DNA of 28,849 bases. It comes from Dermatophilus congolensis. GTDB taxonomy: Bacteria > Actinomycetota > Actinomycetes > Actinomycetales > Dermatophilaceae. Within the stretch, counting starts at the first letter, position 1. Every line of letters starts with the position of its first letter. The position numbers and the translations under genes are program-made. Below the pieces are notes generated by a model that worked only from the letters and a program-made list of their open reading frames with translations, was not told the DNA's origin and did not search any database. The DNA lies in NCBI GenBank assembly GCA_030538115.1, contig JAUNUP010000035.1:1-28849 (forward strand), read 5' to 3'. This document shows, piece after piece, positions 1 to 7,007 of the stretch.

Positions 1-981
1 GAGGAAGCCGAGCGAGACGAGGTAGCCGATCGAGCCGACGAGCATGAGCTTGCGGCGGCCCATGCGGTCGATCACGGTGAGGGCAGCCATCGTCGCGATG
101 AGGTTCATGGCACCGACGCCGACACTCATGAGGTACGCGGTGTTCTCAGCGGCGCCGGCCTCCTGCATCACGCGCGGGGCGTAGTACAGGATCGCGTTGA
201 TGCCCGACATCTGGTTGAAGAACGCGATGGCGATGGCCATCCAGATGACCTTGGCGTGGCCGCGGGTGAAGAACGGGACGGAGACCGCGTTGCGGCTCTC
301 GGCGAGGGCTGCGGCGATCTCGGCGATTTGTCCGTCGGACTCTTCCTTGGTCATGCACAGACGCTCGGAGATGGCACGTGCTTCGGCCTCCCGGCCCTTC
401 GACATGAGCCAGCGGGGCGTCTCGGGCACCGTGACCAGCAGCACGAGGAAGATGGCGGCGGGGACGACCATGATGCCGAGCATCCAGCGCCAGGCGTGCT
501 CGCCGTCCATGATCGAGCGGATGACGGCGTTGGAGGCGTAGGCGACGAGGATGCCGAGCACGATGTTGAACTGCACGAGGCCGACGAGCTTGCCGCGGTT
601 CTTCGGCGGCGCGACCTCGGCCGTGTAGATCGGCGCGCAGACCGACGAGGCACCGACGCCCAGGCCACCGATGAAGCGGAAGAACTGCAGCGCCCACACG
701 TTGGGTGCGAAGGCGCAACCGATGGCGCTGACGACGTAGAGCACGCCGATCACGTACAGGGCCTTCTTGCGGCCGTACTGGTCGGCGGGCTTGCCGGCGA
801 CCATCGCACCGATGATCGTGCCGATCAGCGCGGTCGTGACGGTGAAGCCCAGCATCCCGTCGGAGAGGCCGAAGACCGACTGGATCTGCTTCTCGGCTCC
901 GGAGATGACCGCCGTGTCGAAGCCGAAGATCAACCCGCCGAGAGAGGCGACGAGCGCGCTCCGAATGACAAGTGGTTTCAT
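1..981 (-). CDS. Sugar porter family MFS transporter (3' end outside window)
   Basis: This is a proton-coupled sugar uptake permease of the major facilitator superfamily. The reverse strand from the ATG at 981 reads MKPLVIRSALVASLGG and then IFGFDTAVISGAEKQ, the first sugar-porter signature. DQYGRKKAL follows after helix 2, then RFIGGLGVG with the APIYTAEVAPP segment, PETPRWLMSKGR before the central loop, and QMSGINAILYYAP at helix 7. These are hallmark sites of the XylE/GLUT-like sugar porters. About 327 residues are visible; such proteins are usually 450-500 residues, so the C-terminal third lies beyond base 1. AAGGGA about 7 nt upstream of the ATG supports this start. The substrate cannot be read from the sequence. 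A LacI-type palindrome sits about 80 bp upstream, so sugar-dependent repression is likely. Other frames over this stretch are shadows. Confidence 0.93.
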   Translation of the reverse strand, partial: MKPLVIRSALVASLGGLIFGFDTAVISGAEKQIQSVFGLSDGMLGFTVTTALIGTIIGAMVAGKPADQYGRKKALYVIGVLYVVSAIGCAFAPNVWALQFFRFIGGLGVGASSVCAPIYTAEVAPPKNRGKLVGLVQFNIVLGILVAYASNAVIRSIMDGEHAWRWMLGIMVVPAAIFLVLLVTVPETPRWLMSKGREAEARAISERLCMTKEESDGQIAEIAAALAESRNAVSVPFFTRGHAKVIWMAIAIAFFNQMSGINAILYYAPRVMQEAGAAENTAYLMSVGVGAMNLIATMAALTVIDRMGRRKLMLVGSIGYLVSLGFL

Positions 982-1035
982 GTTTGATCCCTTGGTGATG
1001 AGGGGAATGAGGTCGACTTTGACCCCGTGTCCAGA

Positions 1036-1072
1036 ACACTAGTCATGCATTCGCGAGTTTGACAACGTTGTC
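1036..1072 (-). promoter_or_regulatory. Promoter with LacI/GalR-type operator for the sugar porter
   Basis: A perfect 12-bp palindrome, GACAACGTTGTC, occupies 1061-1072 with the central CG typical of LacI/GalR-family operators. On the minus strand TTGTCA (1065-1060), an 18-bp spacer and TAGTGT (1041-1036) form a plausible -35/-10 pair pointing at the sugar porter. The operator therefore overlaps the -35 element, a classical repression geometry. The regulator itself is not in the window. Confidence 0.6.
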
Positions 1073-1188
1073 TATGCCACATCGAGCCCTGGCCGCTGTA
1101 GTGAATTTCGGTAAAACAGCAGGTGGCTCCACCACTTCGGCGACGAGGGCAGCCCAGGGCCGATTCGCGCACATTCGGACATCTCGCC

Positions 1189-1194
1189 TACGGT
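1189..1194 (+). promoter_or_regulatory. -10 element of probable leaderless promoter (MFS gene at 1201)
   Basis: TACGGT ends 6 nt before the ATG at 1201. Transcription starting about 7 nt after the -10 would begin at or next to the start codon. No good ribosome binding site precedes this ATG, and the same spacing recurs at several other genes here. Confidence 0.45.
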
Positions 1195-1200
1195 CAGGGC

Positions 1201-2400
1201 ATGTCTTCCGCCACGCCGACACCTGGCCGAGCGAGGCTCGGGGTCTCGCTGATGTTCTTCACCAACGGTGTGCTCTTCAGCAACCTGCTCCCGCGCTATC
1301 CCGAGGTGAAAGAGGCGTTCGCGCTGAGCGACACCGCGTTCGGGCTGCTCGTGATCTGCTTTCCGATCGGCGCGATCCTCGCCGCGGCCACCGCCGCGCC
1401 CATCGTGCGGAGGTTCGGTGCTCGCCGGGTGACGTCGGCGGGGACGGTGCTGTTGGCCGCCATTCTCGCTGTTGCCGGAGGCAGCCCGACCGCGTGGTTC
1501 TTCGCCATCTGTCTCGCTGTGGGCGGCCTGGTCGACGCGATCATCGACACGGCCCAGAACGTGCAGGGCGTCATCGTCGAACAATGGCACGGACGGTCGA
1601 TCATCAACTCCCTTCATGCGATCTGGAGCCTCGGCGCCACGAGCGGCGGACTCATCGGGACGTGGGCCGCAGCGAACGGCATCCCGCTCCAACCCCAACT
1701 GGTCGTCAACGGCGTCGTGTGGTCGATCGTGGCCGTCGCTGCCGGAGTGCTGTCGAAGGCCCCAGTTGTCATCACCCACGTCGGTAGTGATGAGTCCGAC
1801 GAGACGGAGGCGTCGCCTCAGGCCCGCACATCGGTACGTCCGTGGAAGTTGCTCGCGCCGTTGGTGGTGCTCTCGATCAGCGGCACGCTGCTGGAGGAGT
1901 TCGCCAGCAGTTGGTCGGCGCTGTTCGTTCTCCGCGAGACCGACGCTCCGGCCACATTCGCCGGGCTCGGGTTCACGATCATGCTCGGCAGCCAGTTCGT
2001 GGGGCGCATGCTCGGGGACCCCATGACGGATCGCTGGGGGAGGGCAGCCGTGGCCCGCTCCGGCGGCATCACGATCACCGTCGGTGTGCTCGCGGCGATG
2101 TTCGGCCAGGGCTACCTGTGGGCATTCGCGGGCTTCGCCCTCATCGGATTCGGTTGCGCCACCCTCGTGCCCGCCGCGTTCGCGGCTGCCGCCCGAGTGC
2201 CCGGGCTACCTCACGGCACCGGCATCGCCATCCTCGGCTGGCTGATGCGGCTGGGCTTTCTCGTCACGTCCCCGGTCATCGGACTCATCTCCGACAACGC
2301 GGGCCTGCGGGTGGCCCTGATCATCCCGCTCGGCGCGGGCCTGACGGCGGCCGCGATCGCTCATGCCCTGGCCCGCCGCAACCGCAACGCTGGCAGCTGA
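1201..2400 (+). CDS. MFS transporter, fucose-permease/YbjJ-like
   Basis: A 399-residue, 12-helix major facilitator protein, most like the set of permeases around FucP and YbjJ. It opens with GVSLMFFTNGVLFSNLLPRYP, an amphipathic first helix typical of that group. It continues with a helix 2-3 loop VRRFGARRV (motif A-like), LVDAIIDTAQNVQG in helix 4 and LHAIWSLGATSGG in helix 5. A charged central loop of about 25 residues (DESDETEAS region) separates the two six-helix halves. The ATG at 1201 is chosen because the family starts just before the first helix and because a -10 hexamer lies 6 nt upstream; an in-frame extension to 1123 adds only uncharacteristic arginine-rich sequence. It is divergent from the sugar porter. 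The substrate is unknown; a sugar or an exported metabolite are both possible. Confidence 0.85.
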   Translation: MSSATPTPGRARLGVSLMFFTNGVLFSNLLPRYPEVKEAFALSDTAFGLLVICFPIGAILAAATAAPIVRRFGARRVTSAGTVLLAAILAVAGGSPTAWFFAICLAVGGLVDAIIDTAQNVQGVIVEQWHGRSIINSLHAIWSLGATSGGLIGTWAAANGIPLQPQLVVNGVVWSIVAVAAGVLSKAPVVITHVGSDESDETEASPQARTSVRPWKLLAPLVVLSISGTLLEEFASSWSALFVLRETDAPATFAGLGFTIMLGSQFVGRMLGDPMTDRWGRAAVARSGGITITVGVLAAMFGQGYLWAFAGFALIGFGCATLVPAAFAAAARVPGLPHGTGIAILGWLMRLGFLVTSPVIGLISDNAGLRVALIIPLGAGLTAAAIAHALARRNRNAGS

Positions 2401-2404
2401 GCGC

Positions 2405-2432
2405 GCCGGGCATCCGGTGAGGTACCGCCGGC
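2405..2432. terminator. Hairpin between convergent genes, possible bidirectional terminator
   Basis: Outer arms GCCGG (2405-2409) and CCGGC (2428-2432) enclose inner arms CGGT (2415-2418) and ACCG (2424-2427). The hairpin lies in the 68-bp gap between an MFS stop and the ABC permease stop. There is no U tract, so termination is inferred from position only. Confidence 0.3.
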
Positions 2433-2468
2433 TCGGTCAGAGATTCAGTCGGGGATTCAGCAGGCAGC

Positions 2469-3272
2469 TCAGTCCTTGACCGCGCCTTCGAGCATGCCCG
2501 AGATGAAGTGCCGCTGGAGGAAGAGGTACAACACGACGATCGGGGCGGCGATGATCGTGGCCCCGGCCGCGAGCAGCGAGAAGCCCTGCGTGTACTGACC
2601 GCTGAAGAACCCCAGACCGAGCGGGGCGGTGCGGATCGCCTCGTTCGTCGGCGCCATGACCAGGGGGATGAGGAATTCGTTCCACGTCCACATGAACGTG
2701 AGGATGACGAGGGTGAGGATGGCCGGGCGCGCCAGCGGCACGAGCACCTGCCACAGCACCCGAAAGTGTCCTGCTCCGTCGAGGCGCGCGGCCTCGATGA
2801 GGGCCCGGCTGCTGCCGCGGAAGAACGACCGCAGCCAGAACGTGCCGAACGCCACCGACTGCGCCACCTGCGGCAGGGTGATCGCCCAGAAGGTGTCGGT
2901 GAGGCCGATCGTGCGCAGGTCGTAGAACAGCGGAACGACGATCGCCTCCGCGGGCATCATGATGCCGAGCAGCATGACGTAGAACATCACGGTCGCTCCC
3001 CGGAACTTCATGGTGCCCAGCGCGTAGCCGGCGAGGATCGACAGCACCGTGCTGACCGAGACCACGAACACCGACACCATCGCCGAGTTGCGCAGGTAGG
3101 TGCCGAAGCGGCCGATCTCCCACGCCGCGCCGAAGTTCGCGAGACCCCCCGGGGCCTGTGTGTCCGGCTCGAGCGCGGCGAGCACGATCGACACGATCGG
3201 GGCCAGGGCGAAGACCGCGAACAGCACGAGGATCACGTAATTCGCGATCTTCTCCACCGCGGAGACCTTCAT
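2469..3272 (-). CDS. Carbohydrate ABC transporter permease, MalG-like (CUT1)
   Basis: Inner-membrane permease subunit of a CUT1-type sugar ABC importer, 267 residues, which is normal for MalG/LacG/ThuG-like proteins. Six helices can be traced, from IANYVILVLFAVFALAPIV at the N-terminus to the helix before the C-terminal LEGAVKD. The cytoplasmic EAA loop reads EAARLDGAGHFRVLWQ, the contact site for the ATPase. It is the last gene of a three-gene operon whose order (binding protein, MalF-like, MalG-like) is standard. Its ATG overlaps the stop of the preceding permease gene by 4 bp, indicating translational coupling. No ATPase gene accompanies the operon. In many actinobacteria a shared MsiK/UgpC-type ATPase encoded elsewhere serves such importers, and I infer that here. 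Confidence 0.93.
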   Translation of the reverse strand: MKVSAVEKIANYVILVLFAVFALAPIVSIVLAALEPDTQAPGGLANFGAAWEIGRFGTYLRNSAMVSVFVVSVSTVLSILAGYALGTMKFRGATVMFYVMLLGIMMPAEAIVVPLFYDLRTIGLTDTFWAITLPQVAQSVAFGTFWLRSFFRGSSRALIEAARLDGAGHFRVLWQVLVPLARPAILTLVILTFMWTWNEFLIPLVMAPTNEAIRTAPLGLGFFSGQYTQGFSLLAAGATIIAAPIVVLYLFLQRHFISGMLEGAVKD

Positions 3273-4171
3273 GCCCGATCACCCACCCGCGTGATGACGA
3301 ACGAGATGAGAAAGATGATCACGGTGAGCACCACGCCGATCGTGCTGGCCATACCCACCTGACCTATCTCGAATCCCTGCCGGTACACCTCGTACGACGG
3401 CACTGTCGTCGTGTGCCCGGGGCCGCCCTTGGTCGTCATGTAGATGAGGTCGAAGGTCTTGAGTGCGGCGATGACCGTGAGGGTGAGCGCCACCGCGATC
3501 TCCCCGCGCACGGCCGGGAGAGTGACCGCGAAGAACTCCCGGAACGGGCCTGCTCCATCGAGCCGCGCCGCCTCGTACAGCTCCTTCGGGATGCGCGACA
3601 TGCCGGCCAGCATCAGCACTGTGACCAGGCCGGTCTCGAACCAGGTGCCGATCACGCCGACCGCGGGCAATGCGAACGTGTAGTCGCCGAGCCAGCCGCG
3701 GGCCAGACCGTCAAGGCCCACCGACGAGAGCGCGGCGTTGAGGCCGCCGTCGGGGGAGTAGATGCGCCGCCACGCCACCGCGATGACGACCATCGCGATC
3801 ACCTGCGGCAGAAACACGACCGTGCGGAAGAAGCCGAGCCCCCGCACCTGCGCCCGCTGCAGGATGGCGGCGAGGGTGAGCCCGATCGCGAGCGGGATCA
3901 GCGCGAAGAACACCATGAGCACGAGGGCGTGTACGAACGACGAGCGCAGCCGCTCGTCTCCGAGCACGTCGACGTAATTGGCCAGGCCCACCCAGGTGCC
4001 GACGGTGAGACCGTCCCAGTCGTAGAACGAGATCCACACCGCCTTGAGCAGCGGATACAGAGCGAACGCCGCGTAGACGAGAAAGCCGGGCAGCAGGTAG
4101 AGCCAGGCCACCCTCCGGGGTTCGCCCGGAGGGCCGGCCTGGCGCGTGGCGTGCGTGCTCACGCGCGTCAC
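3269..4171 (-). CDS. Carbohydrate ABC transporter permease, MalF-like (CUT1)
   Basis: The partner permease of the MalG-like protein, 300 residues. A short hydrophilic N-terminus leads into LYLLPGFLVYAAFALYPLL, the first helix of the UgpA/LacF class, followed by AVWISFYDWDGLT, a conserved periplasmic segment. The EAA loop reads EAARLDGAGPFREFFAVTLP and couples to the ATPase. The C-terminal domain carries the remaining transmembrane segments. The ATG overlaps the stop of the binding-protein gene by 4 bp (4168-4171), and its own stop overlaps the next start by 4 bp, so all three genes are tightly coupled. The substrate is not predictable from the permease; the neighbouring kinase and GH4 glycosidase suggest a glycoside or oligosaccharide. 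Confidence 0.93.
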   Translation of the reverse strand: MTRVSTHATRQAGPPGEPRRVAWLYLLPGFLVYAAFALYPLLKAVWISFYDWDGLTVGTWVGLANYVDVLGDERLRSSFVHALVLMVFFALIPLAIGLTLAAILQRAQVRGLGFFRTVVFLPQVIAMVVIAVAWRRIYSPDGGLNAALSSVGLDGLARGWLGDYTFALPAVGVIGTWFETGLVTVLMLAGMSRIPKELYEAARLDGAGPFREFFAVTLPAVRGEIAVALTLTVIAALKTFDLIYMTTKGGPGHTTTVPSYEVYRQGFEIGQVGMASTIGVVLTVIIFLISFVITRVGDRA

Positions 4172-5526
4172 TTGGAGGTGAAGTCTGTGTAGTCCTTGCC
4201 GATCGTCTCCATGGCCTGCTGCGGGGTCTGCTTCTTGGCGAGCATGTCCTGCAGCGCGGCGCCGATGGTGTCACCCATGGTGGGCGTGGCCCAGTCGAGG
4301 TACGGGACCAGCCCGTCGTTGGTGCTCACCTCACCGAAGGCGTTGAAGATCTCCTTGCCCAGCGGGTCGGCCGTCTCGTACTTGGCGGTGTCGATGATCG
4401 GCATGTTGCCGTTGTCGGCCAGCACCTTCATCGCGTCGTCGGAGGTGATGAAGTCGATGTACGCCGCCGCCGCGTCGGGGTTCGCGGCCTTCGAGGTGAT
4501 CGCGAACGGCAGGCCGGAGCCGCCGGTGGTCACTGCCTTGCCGCCGTCACCGGCCGGCGGGAGCATGAACCCCACGTCGCCCTTCATCGCCGCCGACAGG
4601 TCGGCCTGCAGCCACGAGCCCGCGATGAGGTACAGGCCCTCGCCCTTGCTGAACTTCTGCCAGGCCGGGTCGTAGCCCTCTCCGTTGAAGCCGTTGTTGA
4701 AGTAGCCCTTGTCGACCCACTCCACGAACTTCGTGCCCGCATCGACGTTGCCCTTGTCGCTCCAGTTGCCGCCGGGCTGGCCGAATGCGAGTGTGCGGAT
4801 GGCGTCGGTGCCCTCGTAGCGCCCCTGCAGCACGCCGAAGACGTGCACGGCCGGCCACTTGTCGAGGTTGCCGAGCATGAGCGGCGTCTCGTTCTTCGCC
4901 TTGGCGGTCTCGAGTGACTTCTCGAACTCGTCCCAGGTTGTCGGCGGCGTGATGCCGAGCTCGTTCATCGTCTTCTTGTTGTAGTAGACGCCGACGACCT
5001 CACCGACCTGGGGCAGACCGAAGATGCTGCCCTCTCCGAACGTCGCGGCGTCGGGGGAGTACGACACGAGCGACTGCACGGAGGCCGGGAAGCGGTCTTT
5101 CCACTTGTAGGCCGCCGCGTACGGGTCGAGGTTGATGATCTGGTTGGCCTTGACGAACTCACCCATCTGCGAGCGGGTGTTGTTGGCCTGCACGATGTCG
5201 GGGGCGTCGTTGCCGGTGAGGGCCTGACGCAGGGTCTTGGTGAGGTCGTCGAACGAGCGCGACACCCGGTTGATTGTGATGTTCGGGTATTTCTCCTGGA
5301 ACTGAGCGTTGAGCGCGCTCATCTGCTTCTCCTGACCGCCGCGGACCTCCTGGTCCCAGATGGTCAGGGTGACGTCACCCATGGAGGCGGGGTCGGTGTT
5401 CACCTGGTCGGCCGGCTTAGCGGGGGTCGAGCCCGCCCCGGAGTCGGTGCCGCTCCCGGGCGCGCACGCCGCGAGGGCCAGGGTCGAAGCGAGCACTGCG
5501 GCAAAGGTGGTGTGCCTGCGGTTCAT
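4168..5526 (-). CDS. Extracellular sugar-binding lipoprotein of ABC importer
   Basis: Solute-binding component of the CUT1 importer, 452 residues, the usual size for family 1 binding proteins. A signal peptide ends in the lipobox L18-A19-A20-C21, so the mature protein should be a lipoprotein anchored on the outer face of the membrane. After a Gly/Ser/Ala-rich linker, DVTLTIWDQE and the following NAQFQEKYPNITI strand-helix are typical of MalE/UgpB-like proteins. GSGLPFAITSKAANPDAAAAYIDF and the late tryptophan-containing segments fit the second lobe. GGAG lies about 9 nt upstream of the ATG. The promoter region holds two tandem LacI-like half-palindromes (5559-5583), followed upstream by a copy of the dispersed hairpin repeat. 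Confidence 0.94.
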   Translation of the reverse strand: MNRRHTTFAAVLASTLALAACAPGSGTDSGAGSTPAKPADQVNTDPASMGDVTLTIWDQEVRGGQEKQMSALNAQFQEKYPNITINRVSRSFDDLTKTLRQALTGNDAPDIVQANNTRSQMGEFVKANQIINLDPYAAAYKWKDRFPASVQSLVSYSPDAATFGEGSIFGLPQVGEVVGVYYNKKTMNELGITPPTTWDEFEKSLETAKAKNETPLMLGNLDKWPAVHVFGVLQGRYEGTDAIRTLAFGQPGGNWSDKGNVDAGTKFVEWVDKGYFNNGFNGEGYDPAWQKFSKGEGLYLIAGSWLQADLSAAMKGDVGFMLPPAGDGGKAVTTGGSGLPFAITSKAANPDAAAAYIDFITSDDAMKVLADNGNMPIIDTAKYETADPLGKEIFNAFGEVSTNDGLVPYLDWATPTMGDTIGAALQDMLAKKQTPQQAMETIGKDYTDFTSK

Positions 5527-5558
5527 GAACGGTTCTCCTCACATTGGCGGGGCGTGTC

Positions 5559-5583
5559 TCAAGCGTCTTGCGTCAAGCGTTTG
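5559..5583 (-). promoter_or_regulatory. Tandem operator-like repeats upstream of the ABC importer operon
   Basis: TCAAGCGT occurs at 5559-5566 and again at 5573-5580, a 14-bp period. The first lies in the inverted repeat CAAG-CGT-CTTG (5560-5570), the second in CAAGCGTTTG (5574-5583), a near-palindrome with a central CG. They sit 33-57 bp upstream of the binding-protein ATG. The half-site GTTTGC recurs in the palindrome upstream of the kinase and glycosidase genes, so one regulator may serve both. Confidence 0.45.
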
Positions 5584-5625
5584 CGGGGCGTCGATTCGGG
5601 CGCCGTGGCCCGACCCCCACCCACC

Positions 5626-5749
5626 GTGCCGTGGCACTTCTGCTGGAAGGTGAGATGGCGGAGGTCATGTGCCACGGCACCCCCACCGGCGGCGGTGCCG
5701 TGGCACACGTACTCACGCACGCCGCCTCCCAGCACCAGTGCCACGGCAC
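5626..5749. repeat. Dispersed paired-hairpin repeat, copy 1 (complete)
   Basis: Four 12-bp arms lie at 5626-5637, 5669-5680, 5695-5706 and 5738-5749 and alternate as GTGCCGTGGCAC / GTGCCACGGCAC / GTGCCGTGGCAC / GTGCCACGGCAC. Arms 1 and 2 pair across a 31-nt loop, as do arms 3 and 4; a GC-rich 14-nt spacer separates the hairpins. The two loops are imperfect reverse complements of each other (TGCTGG in one, CCAGCA in the other), so the whole 124 bp is a head-to-head pair of one unit. It lies 57 nt downstream of the kinase stop and upstream of the importer operon. It resembles REP/BIME elements in layout but I do not recognise the sequence. Confidence 0.85.
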
Positions 5750-5805
5750 GGGGGTCCGGGCGGGGCGGGGCCGAGGATGAGTCCGGACGAGTCCGCGAGT
5801 GCGCC

Positions 5806-6915
5806 TCACGCATCGGAGCGCCTCGCGATGGTGGCCTGAGCGCGACGCACCGCATGCTGGGGGACGTCGGGGACGATGTCGTCGAGAAACGCGAACCGGC
5901 GACGCACCGAGGCGCAGCGGGCGGTCGAGCAGTCGCAGCTCTTGGTGCGGACCCACCAGTCCGCGATGTCGCCCCAGCCTGGCGCTGCCAGCGAGCCGCC
6001 GAAGTGCTGCACGGCCAGGCCGGAACACAGAGTCGCGAACGCGACCCTGTTCGCCAGAGGCCACCCGGCGAGCGTGCCGAGCGCGATCGCGGCGTGGAAG
6101 ACGTCGCCCGCCCCCGTCGCGTCGATCGCGTCGACGTGCAGCGCGGGCACCGACACCTCCTCTCCGGTGGAGGAGTCGATGGCGAGGGCGCCCATCCGCC
6201 CGTTGGTGACGACGGCGAGCGGCACGTGGTCGGCGAGCACGTACAGGGCGTCCTGCGCGTTGTCGGTGCGGGTGTAGGCCATCGCCTCGACCGCGTTCGG
6301 GGTGAACGCGTGGCAGCCCTCGACCCGTTCGAGGATCTCCGCGCTCCACCCTCCCGAGGGGTCCCAGCCCGCGTCGGCGAAGAGGAGAGCGCCCTTGTCA
6401 CGGGCCGCCATCGCCCACGAGTGGTCGTCGTCGGCCTGCAGGTCGAGCAGCACCGCCCGGGTGGTCGGCGGCGTGCCGATCAGCACCTCGGCCGGCTCGG
6501 GAGCCGGGTGCCCGTGGCTGACCATGCTGCGGTCGCGGTCGATCGCCATCGACACCGTGACGGGCGTGTGCCAGTTCTCGTATCGCTTCGAGTGGGCCAG
6601 GCTCACGTCTTCCTGGTCCCTCAGCGTGCGCATGCAGAAGTCGGCGTAGTCGTCGTCACCGAACGCGGCCGCGAGACCGGTACGCAACCCGAGCCGGGAG
6701 GCGGCCACGGCGAGGTTGGCGATGCCGCCCGGGCACGAGCCCATCCCCTCCGCCCACACCTCGGTGCCGGGCTCGGGCAGGCCACCCAGGCCCGTGAAGA
6801 TGATGTCGAGAAAGACGGTGCCGTGAAGGAACACGTCGAGGTCGTCGTCACGGTCGGCACGCGGCGCGTCCCCGCGCAGGTGCGCAAGGGGGTCGTACGC
6901 CGTCGTCGGGGTCAT
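5806..6915 (-). CDS. PfkB-family carbohydrate kinase
   Basis: An ATP-dependent sugar kinase of the ribokinase/PfkB family, 369 residues. GGIANLAVAASRLG (from about residue 63) is the N-terminal PfkB signature that binds the sugar. TPNAVEAMAY contains the NxxE motif (N207, E210) for magnesium and phosphate. DATGAGDVFHAA holds the anion hole and catalytic base D271. A tail of roughly 45 residues after WVRTKSCDCSTARC is longer than usual and has no recognisable function. Substrate specificity is not visible. The gene lies upstream of and co-directional with the sugar importer and divergent from the GH4 glycosidase, so it probably phosphorylates the imported sugar or a product of its cleavage. 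AACAAT lies 6 nt before the ATG, a possible leaderless -10. Confidence 0.88.
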   Translation of the reverse strand: MTPTTAYDPLAHLRGDAPRADRDDDLDVFLHGTVFLDIIFTGLGGLPEPGTEVWAEGMGSCPGGIANLAVAASRLGLRTGLAAAFGDDDYADFCMRTLRDQEDVSLAHSKRYENWHTPVTVSMAIDRDRSMVSHGHPAPEPAEVLIGTPPTTRAVLLDLQADDDHSWAMAARDKGALLFADAGWDPSGGWSAEILERVEGCHAFTPNAVEAMAYTRTDNAQDALYVLADHVPLAVVTNGRMGALAIDSSTGEEVSVPALHVDAIDATGAGDVFHAAIALGTLAGWPLANRVAFATLCSGLAVQHFGGSLAAPGWGDIADWWVRTKSCDCSTARCASVRRRFAFLDDIVPDVPQHAVRRAQATIARRSDA

Positions 6916-6932
6916 TCGCGCATTGTTGCCTG

Positions 6933-6951
6933 TTTACGGGTGTTTGCAAAC
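6933..6951. promoter_or_regulatory. Operator candidate between kinase and glycosidase genes
   Basis: A perfect 10-bp palindrome GTTTGCAAAC (6942-6951) is preceded by TGTTTACGGG, giving phased half-sites on one side of the 92-bp divergent intergenic region. The GTTTGC half resembles the sites upstream of the ABC operon. A LacI- or ROK-type repressor acting on both divergent genes is a reasonable inference; none is encoded in the window. Confidence 0.45.
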
Positions 6952-6994
6952 CGGAGCGGGCGACCGGAGAACCGCGGGGGATGAGGTGCGTTGC

Positions 6995-7000
6995 TAGCCT
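6995..7000 (+). promoter_or_regulatory. -10 element of probable leaderless promoter (GH4 gene)
   Basis: TAGCCT lies 7 nt before the GTG at 7008, the spacing seen at other genes in this window. It supports GTG 7008 over the upstream ATG at 6981, which would lie upstream of this promoter's transcript. Confidence 0.5.
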
Positions 7001-7007
7001 CCGAAGG

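Noticed and set aside
5626..5749. The GTGCC arms as a CRISPR array
   Set aside because: The arms alternate in orientation, pair with each other, and have unequal spacers with related loop sequences. This is a hairpin repeat, not an array.
6912..6923. A three-codon upstream frame (ATG CGC GAA TGA) whose stop overlaps the kinase start codon
   Set aside because: Such a short frame is likely by chance, and the kinase transcript may start too close to include it.
5512..6984. A long plus-strand frame opposite the PfkB kinase
   Set aside because: It reads through the hairpin repeat and has shadow-type composition; the kinase on the minus strand has all PfkB motifs.
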